The notes under the pieces: model-generated
Told to the model about the DNA's origin: nothing
The model's database searches: none
Seen by the model: the letters and a program-made list of their open reading frames with translations, nothing else
In this document: positions 34,658-43,887 of the stretch, in pieces
Position numbering within the stretch: position 1 is the stretch's first letter
Layout: each line of letters opens with the position of its first letter
Program-made: the position numbers and the translations under genes
DNA from: Methanocorpusculum sp.
GTDB lineage: Archaea; Halobacteriota; Methanomicrobia; Methanomicrobiales; Methanocorpusculaceae
Reading direction: 5' to 3'
Length of the DNA: 64,000 nucleotides
Assembly (NCBI GenBank): GCA_017399555.1
Contig: JAFQBW010000045.1
Location: forward strand, 1-64,000

Positions 34658-35908
34658 TTATTTTCTGCGCAGTTTCACGGAGTTTGCATGAGCAAAAAGC
34701 CCTTCTGCCTGCGCGAGGGTTTCGATGGTGTCGCCGATTACTTCAAGCCCTTCGCGGGATACCATCTGGACCTGGGAACGCTTCATAAAGTGTCCGACAT
34801 CCAGAGCAGAGTAGCTCTTTGCGTATCCGGCAGTCGGGAGCACATGGTTTGTTCCGGAGGCATAATCTCCGCAGGCGACCGGGGTGTACGGGCCGACGAA
34901 GATAGAGCCTGCGTTGTGGATGGCAGAAAGGGCAGTCAGCGGGTCTGCAGTCATGATGCAGAGGTGTTCCGGTGCGATGTCGTCGATTACCGCAAGTGCT
35001 TCGTCGAGGGTTTCGGTTACGATGTAGCCGGAGTGGGAAAGAGACTTTTCCATAATCTCGGCACGGGGTGCGTCTGCACTCTGTGCATCGATTTCGCGGC
35101 CGACGGTCTCTGCAAGTTCTGCGCTGTCCGTTACCAGCACGCAGGCGGAGTTCGGGTCGTGTTCTGCCTGGGCGAGAATCTCTGCGGCAACAAAGACCGG
35201 ATTTGCTCCGGCATCTGCGACGATACCGACTTCGCTTGGGCCTGCCGGGAAGTCGATTTCCGCGTGTTCTCTCAGCATCATCTTTGCCTGCGTTACAAAG
35301 ACGTTTCCAGGACCGACAATCTTCTGTACCGGGTGGATGGTCTCAGTTCCAAGCGCCATAGCAGCGACGGCCTGTGCCCCTCCAATCTGGTATGCTTCGG
35401 TAACACCTGCGATATCAAGGGCGACCAGGGTCAGCGGATTTACCGGCGGAGGGGTACAAAGGACAATCTCTTTCACGCCTGCGACACGGGCGGCAACGGT
35501 GGTCATCAGAACGGTGGACGGGTATGCAGCACGGCCTCCCGGAATATAGGCACCGATTCTGTCAAGCGGCGTGGTCTTTACGCCAAGCGTAATTCCCGGC
35601 TCCATCTCCTCCAGCCAGAGGGTTTTTGGTTTCTGGAGTTCATGGAAGGCGGTGATTCTGGACTCTGCCTCGATTAATGCCTGGACAAGGGCAGGATCGA
35701 CGGTTTCATATGCTTCGTCAATCTGTTCCTGCGAGATGCGAAGGGAGGAGAGCTGCTGTTTATCGAATTTTTCGGTGAGCGCGAAAAGGGCTGCATCACC
35801 GTTGGTTCTGACATCATCGATGATGCCTGCGACAATATCTTTTACATCGCTTAAGGATCCGCGGCGCTGTGCTTTCCATGCATCAGCTTCTACCGGCTGC
35901 CAAATCAT
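34658..35908 (-). CDS. hisD: Histidinol dehydrogenase
   Basis: The 416-residue zinc enzyme carries out the last two oxidations of histidine synthesis. Signatures include [61 protein letters not shown] and the [13 protein letters not shown] end. EHLCIM carries the catalytic Glu-His pair. It stands alone in the window, with no other his gene next to it. The start at 35908 lies 71 bases before the tRNA-Gly end. Confidence 0.95.
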   Translation of the reverse strand: MIWQPVEADAWKAQRRGSLSDVKDIVAGIIDDVRTNGDAALFALTEKFDKQQLSSLRISQEQIDEAYETVDPALVQALIEAESRITAFHELQKPKTLWLEEMEPGITLGVKTTPLDRIGAYIPGGRAAYPSTVLMTTVAARVAGVKEIVLCTPPPVNPLTLVALDIAGVTEAYQIGGAQAVAAMALGTETIHPVQKIVGPGNVFVTQAKMMLREHAEIDFPAGPSEVGIVADAGANPVFVAAEILAQAEHDPNSACVLVTDSAELAETVGREIDAQSADAPRAEIMEKSLSHSGYIVTETLDEALAVIDDIAPEHLCIMTADPLTALSAIHNAGSIFVGPYTPVACGDYASGTNHVLPTAGYAKSYSALDVGHFMKRSQVQMVSREGLEVIGDTIETLAQAEGLFAHANSVKLRRK

Positions 35909-35977
35909 GGTAACAGTATTGGGCTTTGAAGAATTTAGATATACGGATTCTTACCGGAATAAATTCAGAAAAAGAAG

Positions 35978-36049
35978 TGCATCGACCGGGACTCGAACCC
36001 GAGTTTAGGCGTTGGCAACGCCTAGTGATAACCACTACACTATCGATGC
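35978..36049 (-). tRNA. tRNA-Gly (GCC)
   Basis: On the minus strand the acceptor GCATCGA pairs with TCGATGC. The loop TTGCCAA on an AGGCG/CGCCT stem gives anticodon GCC. The T-arm is CTCGG-GTTCGAG-type with CCCGG. No CCA is encoded. An AT-rich TATA-like stretch lies near 36075-36090. Confidence 0.94.
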
Positions 36050-36107
36050 AATGTTGCTCTAATCTATACGCGGTTTGAGTTTAAAAATATTGTTATTTTA
36101 AAATCCG

Positions 36108-36800
36108 TCAGAAACAGGGTTCCTGCAGGATTTTCAAAATATCCAGCGGACGCTCGGCAACCAGTGTTTTGGCAGGTATGCCGGAGTTTGTCTCAAAGAA
36201 GTTCCGGTCTCCGTACTTTGCATACACCGGCGTCAGACCGACAGCAAGTGCAGGCTCTATATCCCGGCGGATGGAGTCTCCGACATACAGTGCATCGTGC
36301 GGCTCGCATTCCAGAAGCGAGAGCGCACACTCAAACGGTTCGTGGTGCGGCTTTTTGTATCCGGTCATATCATAGCCGACAATGACATCAAAATACTCCT
36401 TCAGCCCGCAGACATCAAGCCGCATGTCAGCGCCGTACGTATAGGCATCAGTTACAATGCCAAGCTTATATCCGCCGGCTTTTAAGGCATCCAGAAGTTC
36501 GCGGATTCCCTCATACGGAACAAGCCCCGCATGTTTTGCCGCCTCATACACTTCCACCGCCGCGAAGTATTTCTCCACGGAGAAACAGTCATGGGCAATC
36601 ATAAAATCCTGCAGGTTCATGTGGTCTTCCACATGATACTTCCAGCGAAGATAGTAGCTGAAAATCTCCTCCTCTGTTCCAACGCCCAGAAATTCTGCTG
36701 CAGCGGCACTTCCCCGTTTCATGGATGCGATAAAATCAAACAGCGTATTATCCATGTCAAAAAGAACCGCCTTATAGGGAGAGGAGAGAAGCGTCTGCAT
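36108..36800 (-). CDS. HAD-superfamily hydrolase
   Basis: ATG at 36800 (MQTLLSSPYKAVLFDMDNTLF) gives 230 residues; the longer frame to 36989 overlaps the divergent gene. The HAD motifs are DMDNTLFD (nucleophile Asp), GIVTDA (motif II), KKPHHEPFE (motif III Lys) and YVGDSIRRDIEPA (motif IV). It has a C1-type helical cap. The phosphoglycolate-phosphatase or pyrimidine-nucleotidase branch is likely, but the substrate is not certain. Confidence 0.85.
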   Translation of the reverse strand: MQTLLSSPYKAVLFDMDNTLFDFIASMKRGSAAAAEFLGVGTEEEIFSYYLRWKYHVEDHMNLQDFMIAHDCFSVEKYFAAVEVYEAAKHAGLVPYEGIRELLDALKAGGYKLGIVTDAYTYGADMRLDVCGLKEYFDVIVGYDMTGYKKPHHEPFECALSLLECEPHDALYVGDSIRRDIEPALAVGLTPVYAKYGDRNFFETNSGIPAKTLVAERPLDILKILQEPCF

Positions 36801-36898
36801 GCTAATAGATATCGTCTCAACACCATTTAGACATGTCGAACGGATGCGAAACAGCAAAGCCGCAGGTATTATTATACCGTCAGGACAATATATCACAC

Positions 36899-37291
36899 AT
36901 GACAAGTCAGCCGACGGAAGAGGATTACGAAAAGCTCTACCTGGTTTCCCGCCTGGTGTATAACGGAGAAATCGAGGCGGAAAAAGCATCTGAAAAACTT
37001 ACCGCAATTCTTGGAAGTCCTGACATCTACAATAAAATAATCTTCAAGATGTATGCCGGAATGCGTAGCGGGCACGTGTTCCAGCAGTCCGGAGGAGACG
37101 AAGCAGTTCTGTTTTTCCTGCGCAGAATCGCGCATGACGAAGGGCCGGAGGCACTGGAGAAAGCACTGGCCGCAGTCTATGGATACACCGGATTCAAAGG
37201 CTCGGTCGGTTCTCCGATGCCGGAACTCGAAGACGCCTGTGATGCCCTGCGGGTAATTCACGGACTCGCCGGAAAAGAGCGCGACGAATAA
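36899..37291 (+). CDS. Hypothetical protein, 130 aa
   Basis: I do not recognise this protein. ATG at 36899 (MTSQPTEEDYEKLYL) fits a TATA-like TTATTATAC stretch about 30 bases upstream and a nearly leaderless mRNA; a start at 36833 would add residues before that promoter. The protein is soluble and mostly helical, with DEAVLFFLRRIAHDEGPEALEKALAAVYGYTGF as its best ordered part. It converges with the HTH/DDTD gene, the two stops being five bases apart. Confidence 0.6.
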   Translation: MTSQPTEEDYEKLYLVSRLVYNGEIEAEKASEKLTAILGSPDIYNKIIFKMYAGMRSGHVFQQSGGDEAVLFFLRRIAHDEGPEALEKALAAVYGYTGFKGSVGSPMPELEDACDALRVIHGLAGKERDE

Positions 37292-37295
37292 AAAA

Positions 37296-38429
37296 TCAGC
37301 GGATGCTGCAAAGCGCAGCACTGCTGTCTAAAAGAACTTCCTGCGGCTGATGCTTCAGGCTTACTGCAGCACAGGCGCCGATAACTCCCCGGCCGCCGAA
37401 TGTCAGAACCCCGCAGGCCTCTGCCGTCTTTTTTACCGTCTCTAAGGAGACACGGGTTTTTCGAATCTCTGCTGCCAGTTCCTCCATTTCCTTCGGCACA
37501 AAAATTCCGCGAAGAACTGCAACGCCCCATTCCTCGGAGACACTTTCATCCTCCACAAAGCGGCAGATTTTCTGCATCAGGCCGGGGAATGCCTCGGGAG
37601 TTACGGCAAGTTCTAAGAAACTGCAGGAGTTGCCGGCCGTCATCTCCTCGATATCCTGCGAGAGAACAGCTACCTGGTGCCGGATAGCAATCGCATCCCC
37701 TGACTCTGTCAGGTATTTCATCAGCGCATGCGTTAAGGCGAATGTTGCCCCTCCGCATCCTTTCCGGTCTGTGTCATCCACTCCGACGGTTACGGGAATC
37801 AGGGCGCGGGTTCGAACCTGCCCGGTAACTACCCCGTCCTTTGCAGAGACGGAAACTCCGGAAACGCCTTTGGCGGCCCCCATCATGGAGGAAAGCGAGT
37901 AGGCAGGGCCGCCCTTGACGGACTGAATCGTCTGGACAACATCGTTGCCGTCAAGTTCTACGGAAAGGAGACCGACCGCAGCCCGCTCCAGATGCAGAGG
38001 AGATGTGCGGGAAAGAACTGCACGCTCCCGAAACATCATGCCGTCGCGGGATACAGCAACCGCGGCACCGCCGGCATTCCGGTGATGGAACTCGCAGAAT
38101 CCGGCACAGCCGCTGGACAGACACTCGTGGAAAATCTCCACATCGTCTCCGTCAACGGTGGTAAAAATCCGGCGGCAGGTGGACTTCGGCATCGCACTGC
38201 GGGAGGCATAGCGTGCCGGACTTCTGCCGCGTTTTTCCTCCTTGACAAAAATACAGCCTTCCTGGATTAACCGGTTTACCCAGTCCTGTGCAGTAGACCG
38301 CGGAACATCTGCCTCTTCTGCGATATCAGCGGTCGTAAAATAGCCGGACTCGAATGTTTTCCGGCGCATCGCCTGGATAAACACACTGCGGCGGTGAAGA
38401 ACACCGCCGCGTTTTTCCTTAGAAACCAT
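37296..38429 (-). CDS. HTH protein fused to a TiaS/methanogenesis-marker-11-like domain
   Basis: ATG at 38429 (MVSKEKRGGVLHRR) gives 377 residues and an 11-base overlap with hom. A winged helix-turn-helix opens it (YFTTADIAEEADVPRSTAQDWVNRLIQEGCIF). A Cys/His cluster follows (CLSSGCAGFCEFHH), then VGVDDTDRKGCGGATFALTHAL, the DDTD motif shared by TiaS tRNA-agmatinylcytidine synthetase and the methanogenesis marker 11 family. TiaS lacks such an HTH. It may be a regulator derived from that enzyme fold. The coupling to hom hints at co-expression, not necessarily at a shared role. Confidence 0.6.
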   Translation of the reverse strand: MVSKEKRGGVLHRRSVFIQAMRRKTFESGYFTTADIAEEADVPRSTAQDWVNRLIQEGCIFVKEEKRGRSPARYASRSAMPKSTCRRIFTTVDGDDVEIFHECLSSGCAGFCEFHHRNAGGAAVAVSRDGMMFRERAVLSRTSPLHLERAAVGLLSVELDGNDVVQTIQSVKGGPAYSLSSMMGAAKGVSGVSVSAKDGVVTGQVRTRALIPVTVGVDDTDRKGCGGATFALTHALMKYLTESGDAIAIRHQVAVLSQDIEEMTAGNSCSFLELAVTPEAFPGLMQKICRFVEDESVSEEWGVAVLRGIFVPKEMEELAAEIRKTRVSLETVKKTAEACGVLTFGGRGVIGACAAVSLKHQPQEVLLDSSAALCSIR

Positions 38430-39396
38430 ATTTGTCGTGGATGTAGAGTAAATCGGAGAGAATTGCAGATGCAGTCTCAACAGAACCGGCACCGCGGCCG
38501 ATGAAGGTAACATCGCCTGCGTATTCCGTCTCGACGGTTACTGCGTTTAAGGTCTCGGAAAGAACCAGCGGGTCGTCTTCGGGGAGAAGACGCGGGGAGA
38601 CTTCCAGGTCCTTCTTTTCCGGATAGAGGGAAGCAATTAAGCGGATGGTCTGTCCGGTGGACTGTGCCATACGGATTGCCTCCGGAGTTAAGCGGTCGAT
38701 ACCCGTACGCTGTACATCCTTTAAGGTTACGTTCATACCAAGCACGGTGTTTGCGAGGATGACGAGCTTGATTGCGGCATCTGTTCCGTTTACATCATAG
38801 GTCGGGTCTGCTTCCGCATAGCCTAAGTCGCGGGCTTCTGCTAATGCCTGCACATAGGTAAGTCCCTCTTCCTCCATTCTGGATAAGATGTAGTTGCAGG
38901 TTCCGTTCAAGACTCCAAAGAGTGCCTTGACCTTGTTTCCGGCAAGACCGTTTCTGATACCATTGATAATCGGCACGGCTCCGGCAACCGTTCCTTCGAA
39001 GCGAAGCGAGACACCGTTTTCCTCGGCGAGGGATTCGAGTTCGCGGTAGTAGAGGGAGATTGGACCTTTGTTGGAGGTGACCACATGTTTGCCGCGGGAT
39101 AAGGCAATCTTGATGGTGGAAAGAGCCGGCTCTCCGGTCTCTGCGTTGGTCGGGGTTACTTCGACTAACACATCATAGTCCACTTCTGCCGCGATGCGGA
39201 ATGCCGTCCAGTCCGGTGTTCCGATACGTCCCGTTTCCTTCTTTCCCTGAAGCAGGCGGTCGATGTCAAGGCCGTCCGGATTTACGGCTCCGCTCTTTGA
39301 GTCAGCGGCGGCAACAATCTTGAAGCGCGGGTCGTTCTTTACCACATGCGCAACGCCGCGGCCGACGGAACCCAGTCCGATTAATGCGAGTTTCAT
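38419..39396 (-). CDS. hom: Homoserine dehydrogenase
   Basis: The 325-residue NAD(P)-dependent enzyme reduces aspartate semialdehyde to homoserine for threonine and methionine. GLGSVGRGVAHVV at the N-terminus is the nucleotide loop. VTSNKGPISLYY, GTVAGAVPIINGIR, LNGTCNYILSRM and EADPTYDVNGTDAAIKLVIL are the active-site and substrate regions. It lacks its own ACT domain. An ACT protein is encoded immediately upstream with a one-base overlap (TAATG), and probably takes that regulatory role. Confidence 0.95.
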   Translation of the reverse strand: MKLALIGLGSVGRGVAHVVKNDPRFKIVAAADSKSGAVNPDGLDIDRLLQGKKETGRIGTPDWTAFRIAAEVDYDVLVEVTPTNAETGEPALSTIKIALSRGKHVVTSNKGPISLYYRELESLAEENGVSLRFEGTVAGAVPIINGIRNGLAGNKVKALFGVLNGTCNYILSRMEEEGLTYVQALAEARDLGYAEADPTYDVNGTDAAIKLVILANTVLGMNVTLKDVQRTGIDRLTPEAIRMAQSTGQTIRLIASLYPEKKDLEVSPRLLPEDDPLVLSETLNAVTVETEYAGDVTFIGRGAGSVETASAILSDLLYIHDKYGF

Positions 39397-39929
39397 TATA
39401 AGCGTCCTCCCAGTTCATCAACAATCATAAGCTGTTTTTCAGCGGCAATCGCCTCAAGCTGCTCGATTGCATTGTCCATCTCTGCTTCGGTGACTGCTTT
39501 GATGGTGAGTTTTGCCGTGGACGGCTCATCCATCGTCGGCATAATCATATGCAGTTCGGTAACTTCGGTGATATCTTTCTTATCGATTCTGTTGATGGTA
39601 TCCGTTAAGTCGGTGTGGAGAATGTGTCCGATTAAGATGAAGGTCTTGGTACACATCAGGCGTTCGATTCCGACACGGGAAATCATGATGCCGTTTGCCC
39701 GAAGGGCATCCAGAAGTTTTGGGAGAATAGCTTCCTGATGGGAAATGACGATATCGACAATTAAGTCAGACCCTGGGTCGTCCTCATCTCTCTGGTGAGA
39801 GATAGTAATAATATTGGCGCCGCTTTCCGAGATTGGCTTGATGGCGGCAAGAAGTTCTCCCGGCTTGTCTTTCAGCTGGAGTTTCAGTGTTGTCCGAATA
39901 TATTTCTGCACAGTTTTCACTCGCGACAT
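39396..39929 (-). CDS. ACT-domain regulatory protein
   Basis: The 177-residue protein carries an ACT domain (LKLQLKDKPGELLAAIKPISESGANIITISHQR) and a second, ACT-like half (ILIGHILHTDLTDTINRID). ACT domains bind amino acids. Its stop overlaps the hom start by one base, so the pair is co-translated, and it is likely to make homoserine dehydrogenase sensitive to threonine. That is inference from context. Confidence 0.8.
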   Translation of the reverse strand: MSRVKTVQKYIRTTLKLQLKDKPGELLAAIKPISESGANIITISHQRDEDDPGSDLIVDIVISHQEAILPKLLDALRANGIMISRVGIERLMCTKTFILIGHILHTDLTDTINRIDKKDITEVTELHMIMPTMDEPSTAKLTIKAVTEAEMDNAIEQLEAIAAEKQLMIVDELGGRL

Positions 39930-40023
39930 GTATGGGTTATATATTTGGCAGTGAAACTATAACTAATCTTTTGAGAGAGAACAGCCGCATTATTTATGAT
40001 TGGTGAGAGCAAACAATAGAGGT

Positions 40024-40587
40024 ATGATTCTGGTAGATTGGGAAATTGCTGATCACATCAAACGCGGCTTTATTAAAATTGACCCGTATGACCCGGCACT
40101 GGTTCAGCCGAACTCGCTGGATATCCGTCTGGGAAACCACTTTGTCTGGTACGAACCGTGTGATGATGTCATCGACCCGTTCAACCGCGAGACTCTGCAC
40201 ACGCATGTGCAGGAACGCAAGAGCGCCTATTTTGACATCATGCCGGGACAGTTTGTCTTAGCAGAGACGCTGGAATGCGTCACCCTTCCGGACAACATCG
40301 TCTCCTCCATCGAAGGAAAGAGCAGTGTCGCCCGCTTAGGTATTGAACTGCACCAGACCGGAGGATGGATTGATGCAGGATTCTCCGGCACTATCACTCT
40401 TGAGATGTGCAACTCCAACTGCCGTCCGGTTCGTGTCTATGCAGGCATGCCGATTGGACAGCTGGTATTCTATGTCACCAAACGCTGTGAGTGCCCGTAC
40501 GATAAGAAGCCGGATGCAAAGTACCAGAACCAGAAGGACGCAACAATTTCCCGCTACGATAAAAATACCCTGAAAAACGTAGAATAG
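40024..40587 (+). CDS. dcd: dCTP deaminase, possibly bifunctional with dUTPase
   Basis: ATG at 40024 follows a GAGGT site; an upstream GTG at 40000 is less likely. The 187-residue trimeric enzyme has [46 protein letters not shown] and TLEMCNSN. The Ser and Arg of GKSSVARLG and the Glu of TLEM match dCTP deaminase. In several archaea the same fold also splits dUTP to dUMP. The sequence alone does not settle which activity is present. It produces dUTP or dUMP for thymidylate. Confidence 0.9.
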   Translation: MILVDWEIADHIKRGFIKIDPYDPALVQPNSLDIRLGNHFVWYEPCDDVIDPFNRETLHTHVQERKSAYFDIMPGQFVLAETLECVTLPDNIVSSIEGKSSVARLGIELHQTGGWIDAGFSGTITLEMCNSNCRPVRVYAGMPIGQLVFYVTKRCECPYDKKPDAKYQNQKDATISRYDKNTLKNVE

Positions 40588-40609
40588 ATTCTTTTCAGAA
40601 TCTCTTTTT

Positions 40610-41701
40610 TTACGCGAACTCTGCAAGAATCCGGCAGAAGTTTTCCGCGCCGTTGTTTTGTTCATACAGTCCCCGCAGGTCTTTTGGCGTCATCTGCATA
40701 CAGGAAAGAATTGCCGCGTGCAGAGATTCTGCTGTCACTGAGTCTCCGCGAATCATCATACCGCATCCAAGCTCCTCAACCTTTCTGCCGTTGTTTCCCT
40801 GCTCGGGATGATACGGGTCGATGATTAAGAGAACCGGTTTTCCAAAGTACAGCGCTTCATGCAGTGAGGTAAGACCGCCGTGGATGATAGCGGTCTTTGC
40901 TGATGCCATGTAGGGGAAGATGCTTTCCACATACCCCGCAATTTTGAAGTTCTTTCCCTCCTCTGGAAGGCCCGGCGAGGTCGCAAAAACATGAACGTCG
41001 AGGGCGGTATCCTGCTCGGAAATTTCTTTGAGCATTGCATAAAGCGGCATCTTAAACGGCTCGCCGCCGAAACTTGCAAAGACAATTTCTTCTGACGGGG
41101 CAAAGTCATGAATCGACGGGTCAAGAATCGGCCCAATGAATACATACCGGTCCTTTTCTTTTTCCGCAATCCGGAAGTTGTAGCCGGAAATCGTATGCGG
41201 CGGGGCAAAGTCAGGTACGAGGACCTTCTTTGGAATAAGCGAGAGGTAGGTCCGGATGACTTTTCCAAACAGATTCCAATACCAGACGTTGGGTTCTGCA
41301 AGCGAACTGAAATAGTTCTGGTTTGTCATAAAAAGAACCGGAATACCAAGAGTCTTTGCGGCAACGCCTGCCGCAAACATCGTATCGCAGACGACGACGT
41401 CAATATTTTCCTGTTTCAGAATCCTTCGTGCGGTAAAAAAGGATTTCACGAGAGATACCGGGATGCCGAGTGAGGATTTCAGGGTCTTTCCAATACTGAA
41501 ATATCCGCCGGAACCTTCCAGCGTCACCTCGCGGGAGATTTCATAGACTCTGCAGTCGGTTTGTTTCTGAATAAAGGAGTATGCTTTCCCGTATGAGGCA
41601 AAGACGCAGTTTTCCCCGCGCCGTTTGAGATGGTTTGCCAGTTTTGTTGAGCGGGATGCATGCCCCAGCCCTTCTCCGCAGACAACAAACAGGATATTCA
41701 T
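40610..41701 (-). CDS. MurG-like glycosyltransferase
   Basis: ATG at 41701 (MNILFVVCGEGLGHASRS) gives 363 residues. The GT-B fold is shown by the N-terminal GEGLGHASRS loop and, in the C-terminal half, IVFASFGGEPFKMPL, ASAKTAIIHGGLTSLHEALYFGKPVLLI and EQGNNGRKVEELGCG, which bind the UDP-sugar. The acceptor is unknown, with a glycolipid or surface polymer likely. The gene is divergent from the flippase-like gene with 71 bases between, a promoter region shared by both. Confidence 0.8.
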   Translation of the reverse strand: MNILFVVCGEGLGHASRSTKLANHLKRRGENCVFASYGKAYSFIQKQTDCRVYEISREVTLEGSGGYFSIGKTLKSSLGIPVSLVKSFFTARRILKQENIDVVVCDTMFAAGVAAKTLGIPVLFMTNQNYFSSLAEPNVWYWNLFGKVIRTYLSLIPKKVLVPDFAPPHTISGYNFRIAEKEKDRYVFIGPILDPSIHDFAPSEEIVFASFGGEPFKMPLYAMLKEISEQDTALDVHVFATSPGLPEEGKNFKIAGYVESIFPYMASAKTAIIHGGLTSLHEALYFGKPVLLIIDPYHPEQGNNGRKVEELGCGMMIRGDSVTAESLHAAILSCMQMTPKDLRGLYEQNNGAENFCRILAEFA

Positions 41702-41772
41702 AGATACTCTACTATTTGTTTTCCAACTATAACACATATATCGTTTAAACCCAAATAGTTAGTACTCGCTGT

Positions 41773-42807
41773 ATGGATAAAATACAAAAACGTCTTCTGC
41801 TGATATCGCTGGGAATCAGTTTTACCGTTCTTTTTCTCTTCCTGCTGTTCACAATAGATGTGGGAACACTGGAAGCGCTCAAGGCCGCAAATATCTGGCT
41901 GATTCTCTTAGCACTCCTGATGCATATTGTATCCATTGGATTTTGGGCACTGCGGATTGTGTTCATGAGCAAATCCTTGGGATACAAAGTTCCATTCCTG
42001 CATGCCTTCAATCTGGTCTGCTCAAACCAGTTCTTAGCAGCAGTCACGCCCTCTCAGGTAGGCGGCGAGCCGATTCGGATTTATGAACTTTCCAAAGCAA
42101 AGGTGCCGGTAGCTGATGCGACAGCAGTCGTTCTCATGGAACGGGTATTCGATGCGGTCGTTCTCCTGATTGGTGCGATGGTAAGTCTTGTTCTCCTGAA
42201 TGTAACCTCGTTCGGCGTGGAGATTCCCGACTACATGATGGTGCTGTCCTACTTCTCCTCGGCGGTATTCCTTGCTGTCTTAATCCTCTTTATCTTCGCC
42301 GCCAAAAAGCCGGTCTGGGGAATGGCGGTTGTCGGACGCGCCGCCGGCTTTTTCCTGCGGAAAAAGGATGCCGCAAAGCGGGAAGCAACCCGTGAAAAAC
42401 TGCTTTCCGCAGTGAATCAGTTCTACGAGTCGCTGAATTACTTCATGGGCAAATCCAAATACGGTTCGTTTGTCGGGCTGTTTTTCAGTGCTCTCTTCTG
42501 GGTAAACGAGTTTGTGCTGGTGTCCGTTCTTCTGCTGGCACTGGGCCTTGAGCCGTACTTTGCGCTGTCCTTCCTGTTCATGATTCTGATTACGGTCATC
42601 CTGATGATTCCAATAACACCGGGAGGGGCAGGAGTAGCCGAGGTCTCGATGGCAGGATTTTTCTCGCTGATTGTGCCGGCAAATCTGCTTGGCGTGTTCG
42701 TGCTTCTCTGGCGTCTGATTATCTATTACTTTAATCTGGCGTCCGGTTTTATCTCGACAATGATTATTCTCCGCCGCGAGGCAAAAGGAAAAAAGGTGAA
42801 GGTATGA
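41773..42807 (+). CDS. Flippase-like multi-pass membrane protein (UPF0104/LPG-synthase TM family)
   Basis: The 344-residue protein has about eight membrane segments. The family hallmarks are CSNQFLAAVTPSQVGGEPIRIYEL near residue 76 and MIPITPGGAGVAEVSM near 276. The family is related to the membrane part of lysyl-phosphatidylglycerol synthase and often moves or modifies lipids. The neighbouring glycosyltransferase suggests a glycolipid or cell-surface role. Its last bases overlap the ThiS-like gene (ATGA). Confidence 0.85.
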   Translation: MDKIQKRLLLISLGISFTVLFLFLLFTIDVGTLEALKAANIWLILLALLMHIVSIGFWALRIVFMSKSLGYKVPFLHAFNLVCSNQFLAAVTPSQVGGEPIRIYELSKAKVPVADATAVVLMERVFDAVVLLIGAMVSLVLLNVTSFGVEIPDYMMVLSYFSSAVFLAVLILFIFAAKKPVWGMAVVGRAAGFFLRKKDAAKREATREKLLSAVNQFYESLNYFMGKSKYGSFVGLFFSALFWVNEFVLVSVLLLALGLEPYFALSFLFMILITVILMIPITPGGAGVAEVSMAGFFSLIVPANLLGVFVLLWRLIIYYFNLASGFISTMIILRREAKGKKVKV

Positions 42808-42995
42808 TTTCAGTTGTTCTTCCGGAAGGAAACACTATTGAGACCGAGGCAGGATGTGTGGAAGAGATTCTCTTCCGCCTCGGCTTTAATCCGTATGAGG
42901 TTCTGGCAACGGCAGAGGGTGAGCTTCTGCTGGGTGATGAGTTCTGTGCCGACGGTACGACACTCAAACTGACATCGATTGTTCACGGAGGATAA
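42804..42995 (+). CDS. ThiS/MoaD-like sulfur carrier, 63 aa
   Basis: The 63-residue protein has a ubiquitin-like beta-grasp pattern and ends in Gly-Gly (SIVHGG), the end that is adenylated and thiocarboxylated. EILFRLGFNPYEVLATAEGELLLGDE is the usual core. A tRNA thiolase-type protein begins at the next base after its stop, so it is very likely its sulfur donor. It could also act as a SAMP-type modifier. Confidence 0.85.
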   Translation: MISVVLPEGNTIETEAGCVEEILFRLGFNPYEVLATAEGELLLGDEFCADGTTLKLTSIVHGG

Positions 42996-43886
42996 ATGGC
43001 GGACTGTTATCTCTGCGGGGAGCGGGCAGTGTTCCGGACAGAAGACGGACCGCTTTGTGCAAAACACTTTTCGAAGTGGTATGAGGACGGGGTAGCCGCG
43101 GCAATAAAGCGCTATGATATGATTCATGCAGGAGATCGTGTCTGTGTCGGTTTTTCCGGCGGAAAGGACAGTACAGTGCTTTTGACTGTTCTCTGCCGTC
43201 TGAATCTGGACTGCGAACTGGTAGCGGTAACAGTGGATGAGGGAATCGGCGGATACCGGGATGATACGATTCTGGCGGCAAAGGATACCGCCTCCCGCCT
43301 TGGAGTGGAGCACCGGATTGTGTCGTTTACGGATGTCTGCGGAAAGACGCTGGATGAGCTTCTGGAAAATTCTCCGCAGGCGGCATGTTCGGTCTGCGGA
43401 ACCCTGCGCCGACGGGCACTGAACCGTGCCGCACGCGAGATGGAGGCGAATTCTATAGCCACGGGGCACTGTCTGGATGATGAGTCACAGTCTGTGGTGA
43501 TGAACTATCTCCGGGGCGATGTAACACGGGCAACGGCATCCTTTAACTCGAACTCTGCGGAGCTGTTTATCCCGCGGATAAAACCGCTGTGCCGTTCAAG
43601 TGAGCGGGCAACCGTCGCGTACGGTCTCTGCAATAATCTGTTAGTTCCGCTTCCGGAGTGCCCCTATACCCGCTATGCCCTGCGAAAGGATGTGCGTACC
43701 TGGCTTGGAAAACTGGAGTATGCAAAGCCGGGAACGCTTACCCGCATCGCAGACGGGCAGGAGGAACTGCTCTCCCGCATGCCGAAAAGCGAGGTGGTTA
43801 CTGAGCTTGGGAGATGCGAAAAGTGCGGAGAGCCGACGGCAAACCGGCTCTGTGCGGCATGTCAGCAGCTTGAGCGGCTGATGTAA
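42996..43886 (+). CDS. TtuA/Ncs6-family tRNA 2-thiolation enzyme
   Basis: The 296-residue protein has paired zinc sites at both ends (CYLCGE with CAKH, and CEKCGEPTANRLCAAC) and the PP-loop GFSGGKDST near residue 48. CSVCGTLRRRALN and TGHCLDDESQSVVMN hold the cysteines that bind the iron-sulfur cluster. The TtuA/Ncs6 group thiolates tRNA uridine 54 or 34. This member cannot be placed between the two. It takes sulfur from the ThiS-like carrier whose gene abuts it. Confidence 0.85.
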   Translation: MADCYLCGERAVFRTEDGPLCAKHFSKWYEDGVAAAIKRYDMIHAGDRVCVGFSGGKDSTVLLTVLCRLNLDCELVAVTVDEGIGGYRDDTILAAKDTASRLGVEHRIVSFTDVCGKTLDELLENSPQAACSVCGTLRRRALNRAAREMEANSIATGHCLDDESQSVVMNYLRGDVTRATASFNSNSAELFIPRIKPLCRSSERATVAYGLCNNLLVPLPECPYTRYALRKDVRTWLGKLEYAKPGTLTRIADGQEELLSRMPKSEVVTELGRCEKCGEPTANRLCAACQQLERLM

Positions 43887-43887
43887 G

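Noticed and set aside
36801-36989. N-terminal extension of the HAD protein
   Set aside because: It overlaps the divergent gene's upstream region and does not resemble any domain; the ATG at 36800 precedes the DMDNTLF motif properly.
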